Source: Streptomyces specialis (GTDB lineage: Bacteria; Actinomycetota; Actinomycetes; Streptomycetales; Streptomycetaceae). From it: DNA of 64,000 bases. The position numbers and the translations under genes were made by a program. The DNA lies in contig NZ_LN929893.1 of NCBI RefSeq assembly GCF_001493375.1, forward strand, positions 167,101-231,100, written 5' to 3'. This document shows, piece by piece, positions 47,142 through 56,273 of this stretch (the first letter of the stretch is position 1; every line of letters starts with the position of its first letter). Under the pieces are notes generated by a model. It saw only the letters and a list, made by a program, of their open reading frames with translations, was not told where the DNA came from and did not search any database.

Positions 47142-47953
47142 AAGTGGATCTCGACGGGCTCGTACCCCAGTGACGCGTAGAGCCGCAGCGCCGGGGTGTT
47201 GCCCGCGAACACGTTGAGCCCGAGCAGCCGGGCTCCGGCGGCCCGGCAGATCCGTTCGGCCTCGCGCATCAGGGTGCGGCCGTGGCCGCGCCCCCGGTGT
47301 TCCGGCGCCACCTCGACTTCGTAGACGTAGGCGTCCTCGCCGTGCCGCAGCCGCCCGGTGTCCAGGGAGACCCACAGGGTCCCGGCGTCAGCGCCCTCGT
47401 GGGTCAGGACGCGCAGGACCGCGTCCTCGGTGGCCGGGCCGTCGGGGAGCAGCGTGGCGTAGGCCCGCTCGGCCCGGGCCTCGGCGGCGGCCGGGGCCCT
47501 GCCCCGGCCGGACCAGGAGCGGGCGGACGCGGCCCGCGCGGCGTCGCGCCAGGCGGGGAACTCGGCGGCCGTCATGTCGCGCAGGGCGCTGCCTGGCGGC
47601 GGCGCGGGCACGGGGTCGGTGAGGTGCTTGACCAGGTGGCGGTTCCGTTCCGTGTAACCGAGGGCGGTGGCGAGGGTCAGGGCGCCGTCCGCCGTCGCGG
47701 GCACCGACGCCTCGGCCTCATGGCAGCCCCAGGCGCGCAGCGCCTCCTCGGCGGCCAGCACGGCGACCGTGGCCCGGCCGCGCCGGCGGTCGGGCGCGGC
47801 CACCTCCAGGTGATCGACGCGGCCGGTGCCCCGCGTGGCGGAGAGCCGCAGGGAGCCGGCGTCGCGGCCGTTGACGCGGATGTCGAACGCCCGGGACCGG
47901 CCGCCGTCGGCGGTGCGTTCCTCGGGACCGGCGGGTCGCAGTGTCGTCGTCAT
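47123..47953 (-). CDS. Double-GNAT acetyltransferase
   Basis: The 276-aa protein has two GNAT-like halves. The C-terminal one is intact, with VAPEHRGRGHGRTLM (acetyl-CoA loop) and LNVFAGNTPALRLYASLGYE. The N-terminal half keeps DHLEVAAPDRRRGRATVAVL but looks weaker. Substrate unknown. Ends overlap the DsbA-like gene. Confidence 0.85.
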   Translation of the reverse strand: MTTTLRPAGPEERTADGGRSRAFDIRVNGRDAGSLRLSATRGTGRVDHLEVAAPDRRRGRATVAVLAAEEALRAWGCHEAEASVPATADGALTLATALGYTERNRHLVKHLTDPVPAPPPGSALRDMTAAEFPAWRDAARAASARSWSGRGRAPAAAEARAERAYATLLPDGPATEDAVLRVLTHEGADAGTLWVSLDTGRLRHGEDAYVYEVEVAPEHRGRGHGRTLMREAERICRAAGARLLGLNVFAGNTPALRLYASLGYEPVEIHFYKSLG

Positions 47954-48026
47954 CGCCGGATGTCTACCCCGTGCCCCGCCGCCGCGTCACCCGGTTTTGC
48001 CCGTCCGGCGCGCGGAGGTGGCGCGG

Positions 48027-48851
48027 TCAGGGGTCGATGTCGGCGGCGGAGCGCTCGCGGAAGATCCGGGCGGCCTTGACGGTGGCGGGTCCCGGGGCGC
48101 CGGGCAGCGTCCGGCCGTCGACGCGGCGCACGGCCTGCACGTCGCGGAGGCTGGAGGTGAGGAAGATCTCCTCGGCGCGTTCCAGGCAGTCCATGGGCAG
48201 GTCGGTCTCGGTGGCGCCGACCCATTCGAGGACCAGGGCGCGGGTGATGCCGGCCAGGCAGCCGGAGGTCAGGGGCGGGGTGTGCACCTCGCCGTCGAGG
48301 ACGACGAAGACGTTGCTGCCCGTGCCCTCGCACAGGCGGCCGGCCGTGTTGGCGAAGAGGGCCTCGCTGGCGGCTGACTGGCGGGCGCGGGCGAGCGCGA
48401 TGACGTTCTCCGCGTATGAGGTGGTCTTCAGGCCGGTGAGGGCGCCGCGCTCGTTGCGCGTCCAGGGGACCGTGACGACGGCGGTGCTCTCCGGGACGCG
48501 GGGCGCCGCCGCGTGCGCGACGAGCAGCGTCGGCGGGGCGTCGCCCCGGTCGGAGCCGAGCGGCGCGGGCCCGCCGGTGTAGGTCACGCGCAGCCTGCCG
48601 AACGGCAGCGGCGTGGCCGCGAGAACCGCCTCGCAGGCGTGCCGCCCCTCGTCACGGTCGGGCTCGGGCAGGCCGAGCCCGGCGGCGGAGGCGGCCAGCC
48701 GGTCCAGGTGCCGGCTGACGGCGAAGGCACGGCCGTTCTCCGTCCTGAGCGTCTCGAACACACCGTCCCCGACGGTGAGTCCGTGGTCGAAGACGGAGAC
48801 CCGCGCGCTGTCGGCGTCGCGCAGCTCACCGTCCAGCCAGATCAGCGCCAT
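48027..48851 (-). CDS. pabC: Aminodeoxychorismate lyase-like PLP enzyme (class IV)
   Basis: The 274-aa class IV PLP enzyme has the catalytic lysine in LTGLKTTSYAENV and the Glu-containing EGTGSNVFVVLDGEV segment. Position directly after pabB, with a 26-nt overlap, supports 4-amino-4-deoxychorismate lyase for p-aminobenzoate (folate) synthesis; a branched-chain aminotransferase role is less likely. Confidence 0.85.
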   Translation of the reverse strand: MALIWLDGELRDADSARVSVFDHGLTVGDGVFETLRTENGRAFAVSRHLDRLAASAAGLGLPEPDRDEGRHACEAVLAATPLPFGRLRVTYTGGPAPLGSDRGDAPPTLLVAHAAAPRVPESTAVVTVPWTRNERGALTGLKTTSYAENVIALARARQSAASEALFANTAGRLCEGTGSNVFVVLDGEVHTPPLTSGCLAGITRALVLEWVGATETDLPMDCLERAEEIFLTSSLRDVQAVRRVDGRTLPGAPGPATVKAARIFRERSAADIDP

Positions 48852-49920
48852 GGTGGCTCCTTCCCCTCTCGCCCTCGCGGCCCCGAGGGCCTCCCGTAGA
48901 CGCTACCCCGACCAGCCGCGAAGCCTTCAGCTCCGTCTCGGCCCACTCCCCCGCCGGGTCGGAGTCCCAGGTGATGCCCGCGCCGGTGCCGAACCGCAGG
49001 ACCGGGGCCGCGCCCGCCGTGCGGTCGATCCAGAACGTGCGGATGCCGACGGCGAGTTCGCCCACGCCGCGATCGGCGTCCACCCAGCCGACGGCGCCGC
49101 AGTACGGGCCCCGGGGGACGGTCTCCAGCGCGTCGATGACGCGCAGGGCGCTGGACTTGGGAGCGCCGCTCACCGAGCCGGGCGGGAACGCGGCGGCCAT
49201 CAGGGCGGGCCAGCCGGCGCCGGGCGCCAGCTCGCCGCGCACGGTGGACACGAGGTGGACCAGGCCCGGATAGCTCTCGACGACGCACAGTCCCGGCACC
49301 GTCACCGATCCGGGGACGCAGACCCGGCCGAGGTCGTTGCGGACCAGATCGACGATCATCACGTTCTCGGTGTAGTCCTTCGCCAGCAGGTCGGCGGCGC
49401 TGCGGCCGGTGCCCTTGATCGGGCCGGATTCCACGGTGCGGCCCCGGCGGCGCAGGAACAGCTCGGGGGACGCGGTGGCGATCGCCACGCCGTGCGCGGG
49501 CAGCCGGACGGTGCCCCCGTACGCCGCCGGGTGGGAACGGGCCAGCAGCGCGGTCAGGGCGTCGATGTCGGGGTGCGCGGTGGGCAGCGGCGCGGAGAGC
49601 ACGCGGCAGAGGTTGATCTGGTAGACGTCGCCGGCCGCGATGTGCTCCCGCACGCGGCGCACGCCCGCCAGGTAGGCGGCCCGGTCCAGGGAGCTGGTCC
49701 AGGCGGCCGGGTCCGGGCCGTGCCAGCGCCCCCGCGCGGCGGCGGGCGGTGGTGGGGCGGGCCGGACGTCGGAGAACCGGGCACACACCAGCCGCCCCTC
49801 GAAGCCCGAGACCACCGCCCACCAGCCCGCGGAGTCCAGCGCCGCCGGATCGCTGGTGACGTCGGCGAGGCCGGTGGCGAGGAATCCGCCGAGCCGGGCG
49901 AGCGGAGCTGAGTCGTGCAT
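48826..49920 (-). CDS. pabB: Aminodeoxychorismate synthase component I-like
   Basis: The 364-aa chorismate-binding enzyme has SSLDRAAYLAGVRRVREHI, GDVYQINLCRVL, the ESGPIKGTGRSAADLL motif whose lysine marks PabB-type over anthranilate synthase, and the conserved SGAPKSSALRVID. It converts chorismate to ADC with ammonia from a separate glutaminase, not seen here. It is divergent from the tRNA cluster. Confidence 0.88.
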   Translation of the reverse strand: MHDSAPLARLGGFLATGLADVTSDPAALDSAGWWAVVSGFEGRLVCARFSDVRPAPPPPAAARGRWHGPDPAAWTSSLDRAAYLAGVRRVREHIAAGDVYQINLCRVLSAPLPTAHPDIDALTALLARSHPAAYGGTVRLPAHGVAIATASPELFLRRRGRTVESGPIKGTGRSAADLLAKDYTENVMIVDLVRNDLGRVCVPGSVTVPGLCVVESYPGLVHLVSTVRGELAPGAGWPALMAAAFPPGSVSGAPKSSALRVIDALETVPRGPYCGAVGWVDADRGVGELAVGIRTFWIDRTAGAAPVLRFGTGAGITWDSDPAGEWAETELKASRLVGVASTGGPRGREGERGRSHHGADLAGR

Positions 49921-49956
49921 GTGTGCGAGTCTAGGCGGCGCTCAGGCGATACGAAG

Positions 49957-49984
49957 TTTGAGCTGGCCCGCGAATCCGCTAAGG
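49957..49984 (+). promoter_or_regulatory. Predicted vegetative promoter of the tRNA cluster
   Basis: TTGAGC (49957-49962) and TAAGGT (49979-49984) are spaced 16 nt and lie about 47 nt upstream of the first tRNA. They resemble a HrdB-type promoter. Confidence 0.5.
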
Positions 49985-50030
49985 TTCATGACGTCGCCCG
50001 GGCGAGCAAGTGGCCTCGGGGACAACGGTT

Positions 50031-50103
50031 GCGGACGTAGCTCAGCTGGTAGAGCACCACCTTGCCAAGGTGGGGGTCGCGAGTTCGAATCTCGTCGTCC
50101 GCT
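50031..50103 (+). tRNA. tRNA-Gly (GCC)
   Basis: A 73-nt cloverleaf with acceptor GCGGACG/CGTCCGC, anticodon stem CCACC/GGTGG around loop TTGCCAA (anticodon GCC) and T-loop GTTCGAAT. First gene of a four-tRNA operon. Confidence 0.97.
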
Positions 50104-50126
50104 CGAAGGGGGCCCCGCCCCCATCC

Positions 50127-50197
50127 GGTGGAGTGGCCGAGAGGCGAGGCAACGGCCTGCAAAGCCGTCTACACGGGTTCAAATCCCGTCTCCACCT
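50127..50197 (+). tRNA. tRNA-Cys (GCA)
   Basis: A 71-nt cloverleaf with acceptor GGTGGAG/CTCCACC, anticodon loop CTGCAAA (anticodon GCA) and T-loop GTTCAAAT. Second in the cluster. Confidence 0.97.
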
Positions 50198-50198
50198 C

Positions 50199-50270
50199 GG
50201 ACGATTAGCTCAGCGGGAGAGCGCTTCCCTGACACGGAAGAGGTCACTGGTTCAATCCCAGTATCGTCCA
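50199..50270 (+). tRNA. tRNA-Val (GAC), copy 1
   Basis: A 72-nt cloverleaf with acceptor GGACGAT/ATCGTCC and anticodon stem CTTCC/GGAAG around loop CTGACAC (anticodon GAC). It starts one base after tRNA-Cys ends. Confidence 0.97.
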
Positions 50271-50291
50271 CTGGATCCGCGAGGATCCCTC

Positions 50292-50363
50292 GCGCGATTA
50301 GCTCAGCGGGAGAGCGCTTCCCTGACACGGAAGAGGTCACTGGTTCAATCCCAGTATCGCGCA
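50292..50363 (+). tRNA. tRNA-Val (GAC), copy 2
   Basis: Identical to copy 1 from position 8 of the acceptor stem to the T-arm, with only the acceptor pairs changed (GCGCGAT/ATCGCGC). Probably a recent tandem duplication with diverged acceptor ends. Confidence 0.97.
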
Positions 50364-50374
50364 CCAGCAGATGG

Positions 50375-50409
50375 CGGAGGCCGGGAGAGCGACGCTCTCC
50401 CGGCCTCCG
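50375..50409 (+). terminator. Terminator of the tRNA operon
   Basis: A perfect 16-bp stem (50375-50390 with 50394-50409) with a 3-base loop, 11 nt after the last tRNA. Confidence 0.85.
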
Positions 50410-50560
50410 TCGTCGTCCCACGCGCGTGGCGTGGGCAGCGGTGGTGCCCGGGCAGCTCCCCAGCTACCCGGGCCCATAGCCGTCCGCCTCACCCCCGTCC
50501 CCACGGGGCTGTCAGCCGGTGTCCCCGACCCGGGCCGCTCTCCCGGGCCCGGGGCGCCGC

Positions 50561-50728
50561 TCAGCGCCCCAGCATGCCGGCCACGGACGACGCCTGTGTC
50601 ATGACGGCGTCGACGCCGCCGATGACGATCGAGAGGGCGATGGCCAGCGGCAGCACCATCGCCGTCGCCACCAGCGGGTGGCGCTGGTCGGTCCTGGCGG
50701 TGCGCTGACGTACCGCGGTGCGTGCCAT
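50561..50728 (-). CDS. Small single-span membrane protein, 55 aa
   Basis: The 55-aa product has a basic N-terminus (MARTAVRQRTARTDQR), one membrane helix (ATAMVLPLAIALSIVIGGVD) and a short outside tail ending SSVAGMLGR. GGGAGAG lies just upstream of ATG 50728. Codon use is typical of the genome. Function is unknown; it is too short for standard gene calls. Confidence 0.68.
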   Translation of the reverse strand: MARTAVRQRTARTDQRHPLVATAMVLPLAIALSIVIGGVDAVMTQASSVAGMLGR

Positions 50729-51046
50729 CTCTCCCCTCCCGACGTCGTGTTGGCAGCGGCGGGCGGGTGACCTCGGGGGACGAGTGCTGCGCCCGCCGCT
50801 TGAACTCCACAGTAGGTCCGCCTCCCCGCCCGTGGCGTCAGCCCGGCGTACCGGCCCGTGGCCTCCCCCAGGATGAGACGGCCCATGATCGACTACTCCC
50901 CAGGGTGGACGTCGCCGCCGGCGGGCCAGGGGTTTCCCCCAGGGAGGGGCGTAGGACCGAGGGCGCGTGTGCGCGCGGCATTTCGGTGCGCGGGCCGCGC
51001 AGTCCGTAAGCTGTGGCCATCACAAGCACCGGGCAGCGAGGTGGAC
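50729..51046. other. Intergenic region ahead of the kinase gene
   Basis: These 318 nt contain the divergent promoters of the 55-aa protein and the kinase. A TAAGCT hexamer at about 51007-51012 could be the kinase -10. I see no RNA gene or repeat of note. Confidence 0.4.
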
Positions 51047-52099
51047 ATGGCGATGATGCGGCTCCGGCGCGAGGACCCGCGAGTCGTCGGCGCGTTCCGG
51101 CTCCACCGGCGGCTGGGCGCCGGCGGGATGGGGGTCGTGTATCTCGGCTCGGACCGGCGCGGCCAGCGGGTCGCGCTGAAGGTCATCCGGCCCGATCTGG
51201 CGGAGGACCAGGAGTTCCGTTCGCGGTTCGCCCGCGAGGTCTCCGCCGCGCGGCGGATCCGGGGCGGCTGCACGGCCCGGCTGGTCGCCGCCGACCTGGA
51301 CGCCGCCCGGCCGTGGTTCGCCACCCAGTACGTGCCGGGGCCTTCGCTGCACGACAAGGTGATGGAGCAGGGCTCGCTGTCGGCCGCCGAGACGGCCGCG
51401 ATCGGCGCGGCCCTGGCCGAGGGTCTGGTCGCGGTGCACGAGGCCGGGGTCGTGCACCGGGACCTGAAGCCGTCGAACATCCTGCTGTCGCCCAAGGGGC
51501 CCCGGATCATCGACTTCGGCATCGCCTGGGCGACCGGGGCCAGCACCCTGACGCACGTGGGCACCGCGGTGGGCTCCCCCGGCTTCCTGGCGCCCGAGCA
51601 GGTGCGCGGGCAGCCCGTCACCCCGGCGACGGACGTCTTCTCGCTGGGCGCGACGCTGGCCTACGCGGCGCTGGGCGATTCGCCGTTCGGGCAGGGCAGT
51701 TCCGAGGTGATGCTGTACCGCGTGGTGCACGAGGAGCCGCAACTGCGGGGCGTGCCCGCCGCGCTGGCGCCGCTGCTGCGCTCGTGCCTGGCCAAGTCGC
51801 CCGAGGAGCGGCCCAGTACGCTCCAGCTCTCGCTGCGGCTGAAGGAGATCGCGGGCCGGGAGGCGCGGGGCGTGGGCCAGCCGGCGCCGCGCCAGCGGCC
51901 GGCCCCCGAGCCGCGCGCTCCCGCGCCCCGGCGGCCGGAGGGCACCTCGTCAGGGACCGCCGCCCGCCGGCCGCGGGCGGGGCGCCCCGCGGGAGTGGAC
52001 GGGCGGCTGCTGCGGCAGCGGCTCGTGGTGTTCGTCACGGTGACCTTGCTGGTGGCGCTGGGCATCGCCGCGGCGCAGGGGTGCCAGGGGCCGTTGTGA
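51047..52099 (+). CDS. Membrane-anchored Ser/Thr protein kinase
   Basis: The 350-aa protein has a complete Hanks-type kinase domain: glycine loop LGAGGMGVVYLGSD, lysine in VALKVI, catalytic loop VHRDLKPSNILL, DFG (IDFGIAW) and APEQ. A Pro/Arg-rich linker leads to one C-terminal membrane helix (LVVFVTVTLLVALGIAAA), with almost nothing outside, so there is no extracellular sensor such as PASTA. ATG 51047 follows GAGGTGG. A phosphatase partner is not seen nearby. Confidence 0.92.
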   Translation: MAMMRLRREDPRVVGAFRLHRRLGAGGMGVVYLGSDRRGQRVALKVIRPDLAEDQEFRSRFAREVSAARRIRGGCTARLVAADLDAARPWFATQYVPGPSLHDKVMEQGSLSAAETAAIGAALAEGLVAVHEAGVVHRDLKPSNILLSPKGPRIIDFGIAWATGASTLTHVGTAVGSPGFLAPEQVRGQPVTPATDVFSLGATLAYAALGDSPFGQGSSEVMLYRVVHEEPQLRGVPAALAPLLRSCLAKSPEERPSTLQLSLRLKEIAGREARGVGQPAPRQRPAPEPRAPAPRRPEGTSSGTAARRPRAGRPAGVDGRLLRQRLVVFVTVTLLVALGIAAAQGCQGPL

Positions 52100-52133
52100 C
52101 GGCTCCGGCGCGGCCCGTGCCGCGACGCCGGGC

Positions 52134-52985
52134 TCAGCCCTGGGCGACCGCGTAGAACGCGACGGCCGCGGCGGCGGCCACGTTGAGCGAGTCCACCCCG
52201 TGCGCCATCGGGATCCTGACCCGGGCGTCGGCGGCGGCGAGGGCGCGGGCGGTGAGGCCCTCGCCCTCGGTGCCCAGCATCAGGGCCGCCTTCCCGTTCC
52301 CCAGCTCCCGGACGGCCGTGCCGATGTCGGTGGCGGCGGGGTCGGGGGTGAGGGCGAGCAGCCGGAACCCGGCCTCCCTGACGTCCGCCAGGCCCCGGGG
52401 CCACGGTGTCAGGCGGGCGTAGGGCAGGGAGAAGACGGTGCCCATGGAGACCTTCACCGAGCGCCGGTAGAGCGGGTCCGCGCAGTCCGGGGAGAGCAGG
52501 ACGGCGTCCAGTCCCAGGGCCGCGGCGCCCCGGAACACGGCGCCGAGGTTGGTGTGGTCGTTGACGGCCTCCAGGATCGCCAGCCGCCGGGCCGAGGCCA
52601 GCAGCCCGGCGGCCGGGGGCAGCGGCGTGCGGCACATGGCGGCGAGCGCTCCCCGGTGCACGTGGTAGCCGGTGACCTGCTCGGCGACCTCGGGGCTGAC
52701 CACGTAGACCGGCGCGTCCGACGACTCCACGACGTCCGCCATGGCCTCGGCCCAGCGGGGCGTGAGGAGCATGGAGCGCATCGGGTAACCGGCGCGCAGG
52801 GCGCGGCGGATGACCTTCTCGCCCTCGGCGATGAACAGTCCCTCGGCCGGCTCCAGCCGGCGCCGCAGGGCGACGTCGGTGAGCGACGTGTAGTCGGCCA
52901 GCCGCGGGTCGCCGGGCTCGCTCACCGGCACCGGGCCGGGAACGGCGCCGGCGACCGCGCCGGGGTCCGGGTGGGGGCCGGTCAC
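52134..52985 (-). CDS. TrmH-family (SpoU) rRNA methyltransferase
   Basis: The 283-aa protein has an N-terminal L7Ae-like RNA-binding part (LFIAEGEKVIRRALRAG) and the knotted SPOUT domain with motif 1 NDHTNLGAVFRGAAALG, motif 2 (ALMLGTEGEGLT) and motif 3 VRIPMAHGVDSLNVAAAAAV. It should 2'-O-methylate 23S rRNA or tRNA. The GTG at 52985 overlaps the stop of the uroporphyrinogen methyltransferase by 4 nt. Confidence 0.9.
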   Translation of the reverse strand: MTGPHPDPGAVAGAVPGPVPVSEPGDPRLADYTSLTDVALRRRLEPAEGLFIAEGEKVIRRALRAGYPMRSMLLTPRWAEAMADVVESSDAPVYVVSPEVAEQVTGYHVHRGALAAMCRTPLPPAAGLLASARRLAILEAVNDHTNLGAVFRGAAALGLDAVLLSPDCADPLYRRSVKVSMGTVFSLPYARLTPWPRGLADVREAGFRLLALTPDPAATDIGTAVRELGNGKAALMLGTEGEGLTARALAAADARVRIPMAHGVDSLNVAAAAAVAFYAVAQG

Positions 52986-54187
52986 GCCACCGTCACCACG
53001 TCGCCGACCACGACGATGGCCGGCGGCCTGACGCCCTCCTCCGCGATGCGCCGGCCCACGGACTCCAGGGTGGCGTCCACGCGGCGCTGGGCGGCGGTGG
53101 TGCCCTCCTGGACGACGGCGACGGGTGTGCCGGCGGGGCGACCGTGCCGGATCAGGGTCTCGGCGATGGCGCCCATCCGTTCCACGGCCATCAGCAGCAC
53201 CAGGGTGCCGCGCAGGGCGGCCAGCGCCTGCCAGTCCACGAGGGAGCGCGGGTCGTCCGGCGCGACGTGCCCGCTGACCACGGTGAACTCGTGGGCGACG
53301 CCCCGGTGGGTGACCGGGATGCCCGCGGCGGCCGGGACGGACACGGCGCTGGTGACGCCGGGGACCACGGTGACCGGGATACCGGCCTCGGCCAGCGCCT
53401 GGGCCTCCTCCTTGCCGCGGCCGAAGACGAACGGGTCGCCGCCCTTGAGCCGGACCACCGACTTGCCGGCCTTGGCGTGCTCGATGAGCGCGTTGTTGAT
53501 GGCCTCCTGGGCCATGAAGCGGCCGTAGGGGATCTTGGCGGCGTCGATGACCTCGACGTGCGGGGGCAGTTCGTCCAGCAGGTCGCGGGGGCCGAGCCGG
53601 TCGGCGATCACCACGTCGGCCTCGGCGAGGAGCCGCCGGCCGCGCACGGTGATCAGGTCGGGGTCGCCGGGTCCGCCGCCCACCAGGGCGACGCCCGGGG
53701 TGCGGCGGCGGTGCCGGGGCGCGGTGAGGGGGCCGTCGCGCAGCCCCTCGACGACGGCGTCCCGGACGGCGGCGGAGCGGCGCGGGTCGCGGCCGGTGAG
53801 CACGGCCACGGTGACGCCCTCGCTGCGGCCGGTGGCCGGGGTCCAGGCGGTGGCGGCCTCGGCGTCGTCGCTGCGGACGCACCAGACGCGGCGCTCCTCG
53901 GCCTCGGCGGACGCGGCGGCGTTGACCCGTGGGTCGTCGGTGGCGACGAGCGCGTACCACGCGTCGGCTATGTCCCCGAGGCGGTAGCCCCGGGGCTCCC
54001 AGCGCAGCTCGCCGGTCTCGGCCATCGCCTCGACGGAGGGGGTGACCGAGGGGGCGATCAGCAGGACGTCGGCGCCCGCGGCGAGCAGCGCCGGAAGCCG
54101 CCGCTGGGCGACGGGGCCGCCGCCGATGACGACGACGCGGCGGCCGGTCAGACGCAGGCCGACAGGGTAGGCGGGTTGTTCATGCAT
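52982..54187 (-). CDS. cobA: Siroheme synthase-like fusion: Met8/SirC domain plus uroporphyrinogen-III C-methyltransferase
   Basis: The 401-aa protein joins a precorrin-2 dehydrogenase-like NAD domain (about 1-155; LRLTGRRVVVIGGGPVAQRR) and a SUMT domain (about 160-400; GGGPGDPDLITVRGRRLL, VVRLKGGDPFVFGRG, GIPVTHRGVAHEF). It makes precorrin-2 and probably sirohydrochlorin, the branch point to siroheme and cobalamin. It lies downstream of the BluB-CobT gene. Confidence 0.9.
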   Translation of the reverse strand: MHEQPAYPVGLRLTGRRVVVIGGGPVAQRRLPALLAAGADVLLIAPSVTPSVEAMAETGELRWEPRGYRLGDIADAWYALVATDDPRVNAAASAEAEERRVWCVRSDDAEAATAWTPATGRSEGVTVAVLTGRDPRRSAAVRDAVVEGLRDGPLTAPRHRRRTPGVALVGGGPGDPDLITVRGRRLLAEADVVIADRLGPRDLLDELPPHVEVIDAAKIPYGRFMAQEAINNALIEHAKAGKSVVRLKGGDPFVFGRGKEEAQALAEAGIPVTVVPGVTSAVSVPAAAGIPVTHRGVAHEFTVVSGHVAPDDPRSLVDWQALAALRGTLVLLMAVERMGAIAETLIRHGRPAGTPVAVVQEGTTAAQRRVDATLESVGRRIAEEGVRPPAIVVVGDVVTVA

Positions 54188-54238
54188 CGGTGGTGCGGGC
54201 TCCTCGACGCTTCACTGACGGGCAGGGGGCCCCTCACC

Positions 54239-56154
54239 TTAATTCTTGTCCGTCACCCCGGCCGAGTCGAAGGTGGCGACCTCGCGCATCGCGCGGGCGG
54301 CGCTCTGCACGACGGGGAGCGCCAGCAGCGCTCCGGTGCCCTCGCCGAGCCGCAGGTCGAGGTCGACCAGCGGGCGCAGGCCGAGCGCGGTGAGGGCGGC
54401 CAGGTGGCCGGGCTCGGCGCTGCGGTGTCCGGCGATGCACACGGACACGGCCTCGGGGGCGATCGCGCGGGCCACCAGGGCGGCGGCGCCGGCGCTGACG
54501 CCGTCGAGGATCACCGGGACGCGGAGCGAGGCGCCGCCCAGGATCAGCCCGGTGAGGGCCGCGTGTTCCAGGCCGCCGACGGCGGCGAGGACGCCGATGG
54601 GGTCGCCGGGGTCCGGCTCGTGCCGCTGGAGGGCGCGGCGGACGACGTCGATCTTCCTGGTGTGCGTCTCGTCGTCGATGCCGGTGCCGCGCCCGGTGAC
54701 GTCGGTGGGCTCGGCGTCGGCGAAGACGGAGATCAGCGCGGCGGCGACGGTGGTGTTGGCGATGCCCATCTCGCCGGTGAGGAGCGCCTTGTTGCCCGCG
54801 GCGACGAGGTCGCGGGCCGTCTCGATGCCCACTTCGACGGCGCGCATGGCGTCCTCGCGGCTCATCGCCGGTCCGTTGGTGAAGTCGTCGGTGCCGGGCC
54901 TGACCTTGCGGGGCAGCAGGCCGGGCGTGCCGGGCAGTTCGGCCTTGACGCCGACGTCGACGACGCAGACCTCGGCGCCGACCTGGGTGGCGAAGGCGTT
55001 GCAGACCGCTCCCCCGCCCAGGAAGTTGGCCACCATCTGGGCGGTGACCTCCTGGGGCCAGGGGGTCACGCCCTGGGCGTGGACGCCGTGGTCGCCGGCG
55101 AAGATGGCGACGGCGGCGGGCTCGGGAACGGGCGGCGGGCACATCCGTGACAGGCCGCAGAGCTGCGCGGAGATGACCTCCAGGGCGCCGAGGGCGCCCG
55201 CGGGCTTGGTCATCCGCTTCTGCCGCTCCCACGCCTCGCCGAGGGCGGCGGCGTCCAGCGGGCGGATCTCGGCGAGGGTCTCGCTGAGCAGGTCGTGCGG
55301 TCCGGCGCCGGGCAGGGCGCGGCGGCCGTACGTCTCCTCGTGCACCACCCAGGAGAGCGGGCGGCGCCGGGACCAGCCGTGGCGGGCGAGTTCGGGCTCG
55401 CCGGGGAACTCGTCCACGTAGCCGACGCACAGGTACGCGACGACTTCCAGGTGGTCGGGGAGGTGGAGGGCGCCGGCCAGTTCGCGTTCGTCGAAGAAGC
55501 TGACCCAGCCGACGCCCAGGCCCTCGGCGCGGGCGGCGAGCCAGAGGTTCTCGACCGCGAGGGCCGAGGAGTAGGGCGCCATCTGCGGCTGGGTGTGGCG
55601 GCCCAGGGTGTGCCGGCCGCCGCGCGTCGGGTCGGCGGTGACCACGATGTTGACCGGGGTCTCCAGGATGGCCTCGACCTTCAGCTCCTTGAACTGCTTG
55701 GCGCGGGCCTTGGGCAGGGACTTGGCGTACGCGTCGCGCTGCCGGGCGGCCAGCTCGTGGACCATGCCGCGGGTCTCGGCGGAGCGGATCAGGACGAAGT
55801 CCCAGGGCTGGGAGAGGCCGACGCTGGGCGCGGTGTGCGCCGCCTCCAGGACGCGGAGCAGCACGTCGTGCGGGATCGGGTCGGGGCGGAAGCCGTTGCG
55901 GATGTCGCGGCGTTCGCGCATCAGGCGGTGCACGGTCTCGCGTTCGGCATCCGGGTAGCCGGGGGCCGGGGGGCCGGGGGGCGGGGCGCGGTGCCCCCGT
56001 CGCCCCAGGCACCGCTCACTCCGGGCATCAGCAGGTCCTCTTCCTCGCTCTCCCCGGCCTCTTCGGCGTGACCGGGGAAGGGGTAGGCCGCGGCAACCGG
56101 TACGTCCACCGGCTCCGGCCGGGGGCCCTCCGGGTTCTGGCCGGTGTCCGTCAC
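54239..56154 (-). pseudogene. cobT: BluB-CobT fusion: DMB synthase plus nicotinate-nucleotide-DMB phosphoribosyltransferase, with one frameshift
   Basis: Read across one frameshift the protein has an N-terminal acidic linker (start GTG 56154, TDTGQNPEGPRPEPVDV), a BluB/nitroreductase domain (ETVHRLMRERRDIRNGFRPD, GGRHTLGRHTQPQMAPYSSA, AARAEGLGVGWVSFFDE) and a CobT domain (FAGDHGVHAQGVTPWPQEVT, TGRGTGIDDETHTRK, HRSAEPGH). The two parts lie in different frames, joined in a poly-G/C tract at 55959-55986; one missing base restores the ORF. Since a homopolymer error is likely, the gene may well be intact in the organism. Confidence 0.85.
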
Positions 56155-56273
56155 GCGTCCACCTCGCCCATCGCACGTGCTCCTTCCAACCCCGGACATC
56201 GCGGGACATACCCCCAAGTCCGGCTGACGGCACAACGATCCATGAGCCTACCTGGGGTCGTGAGGGCACCCGG

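Noticed and set aside
56155..56273. Cobalamin riboswitch ahead of the BluB-CobT gene
   Set aside because: No B12-box-like sequence is present in the short spacer.
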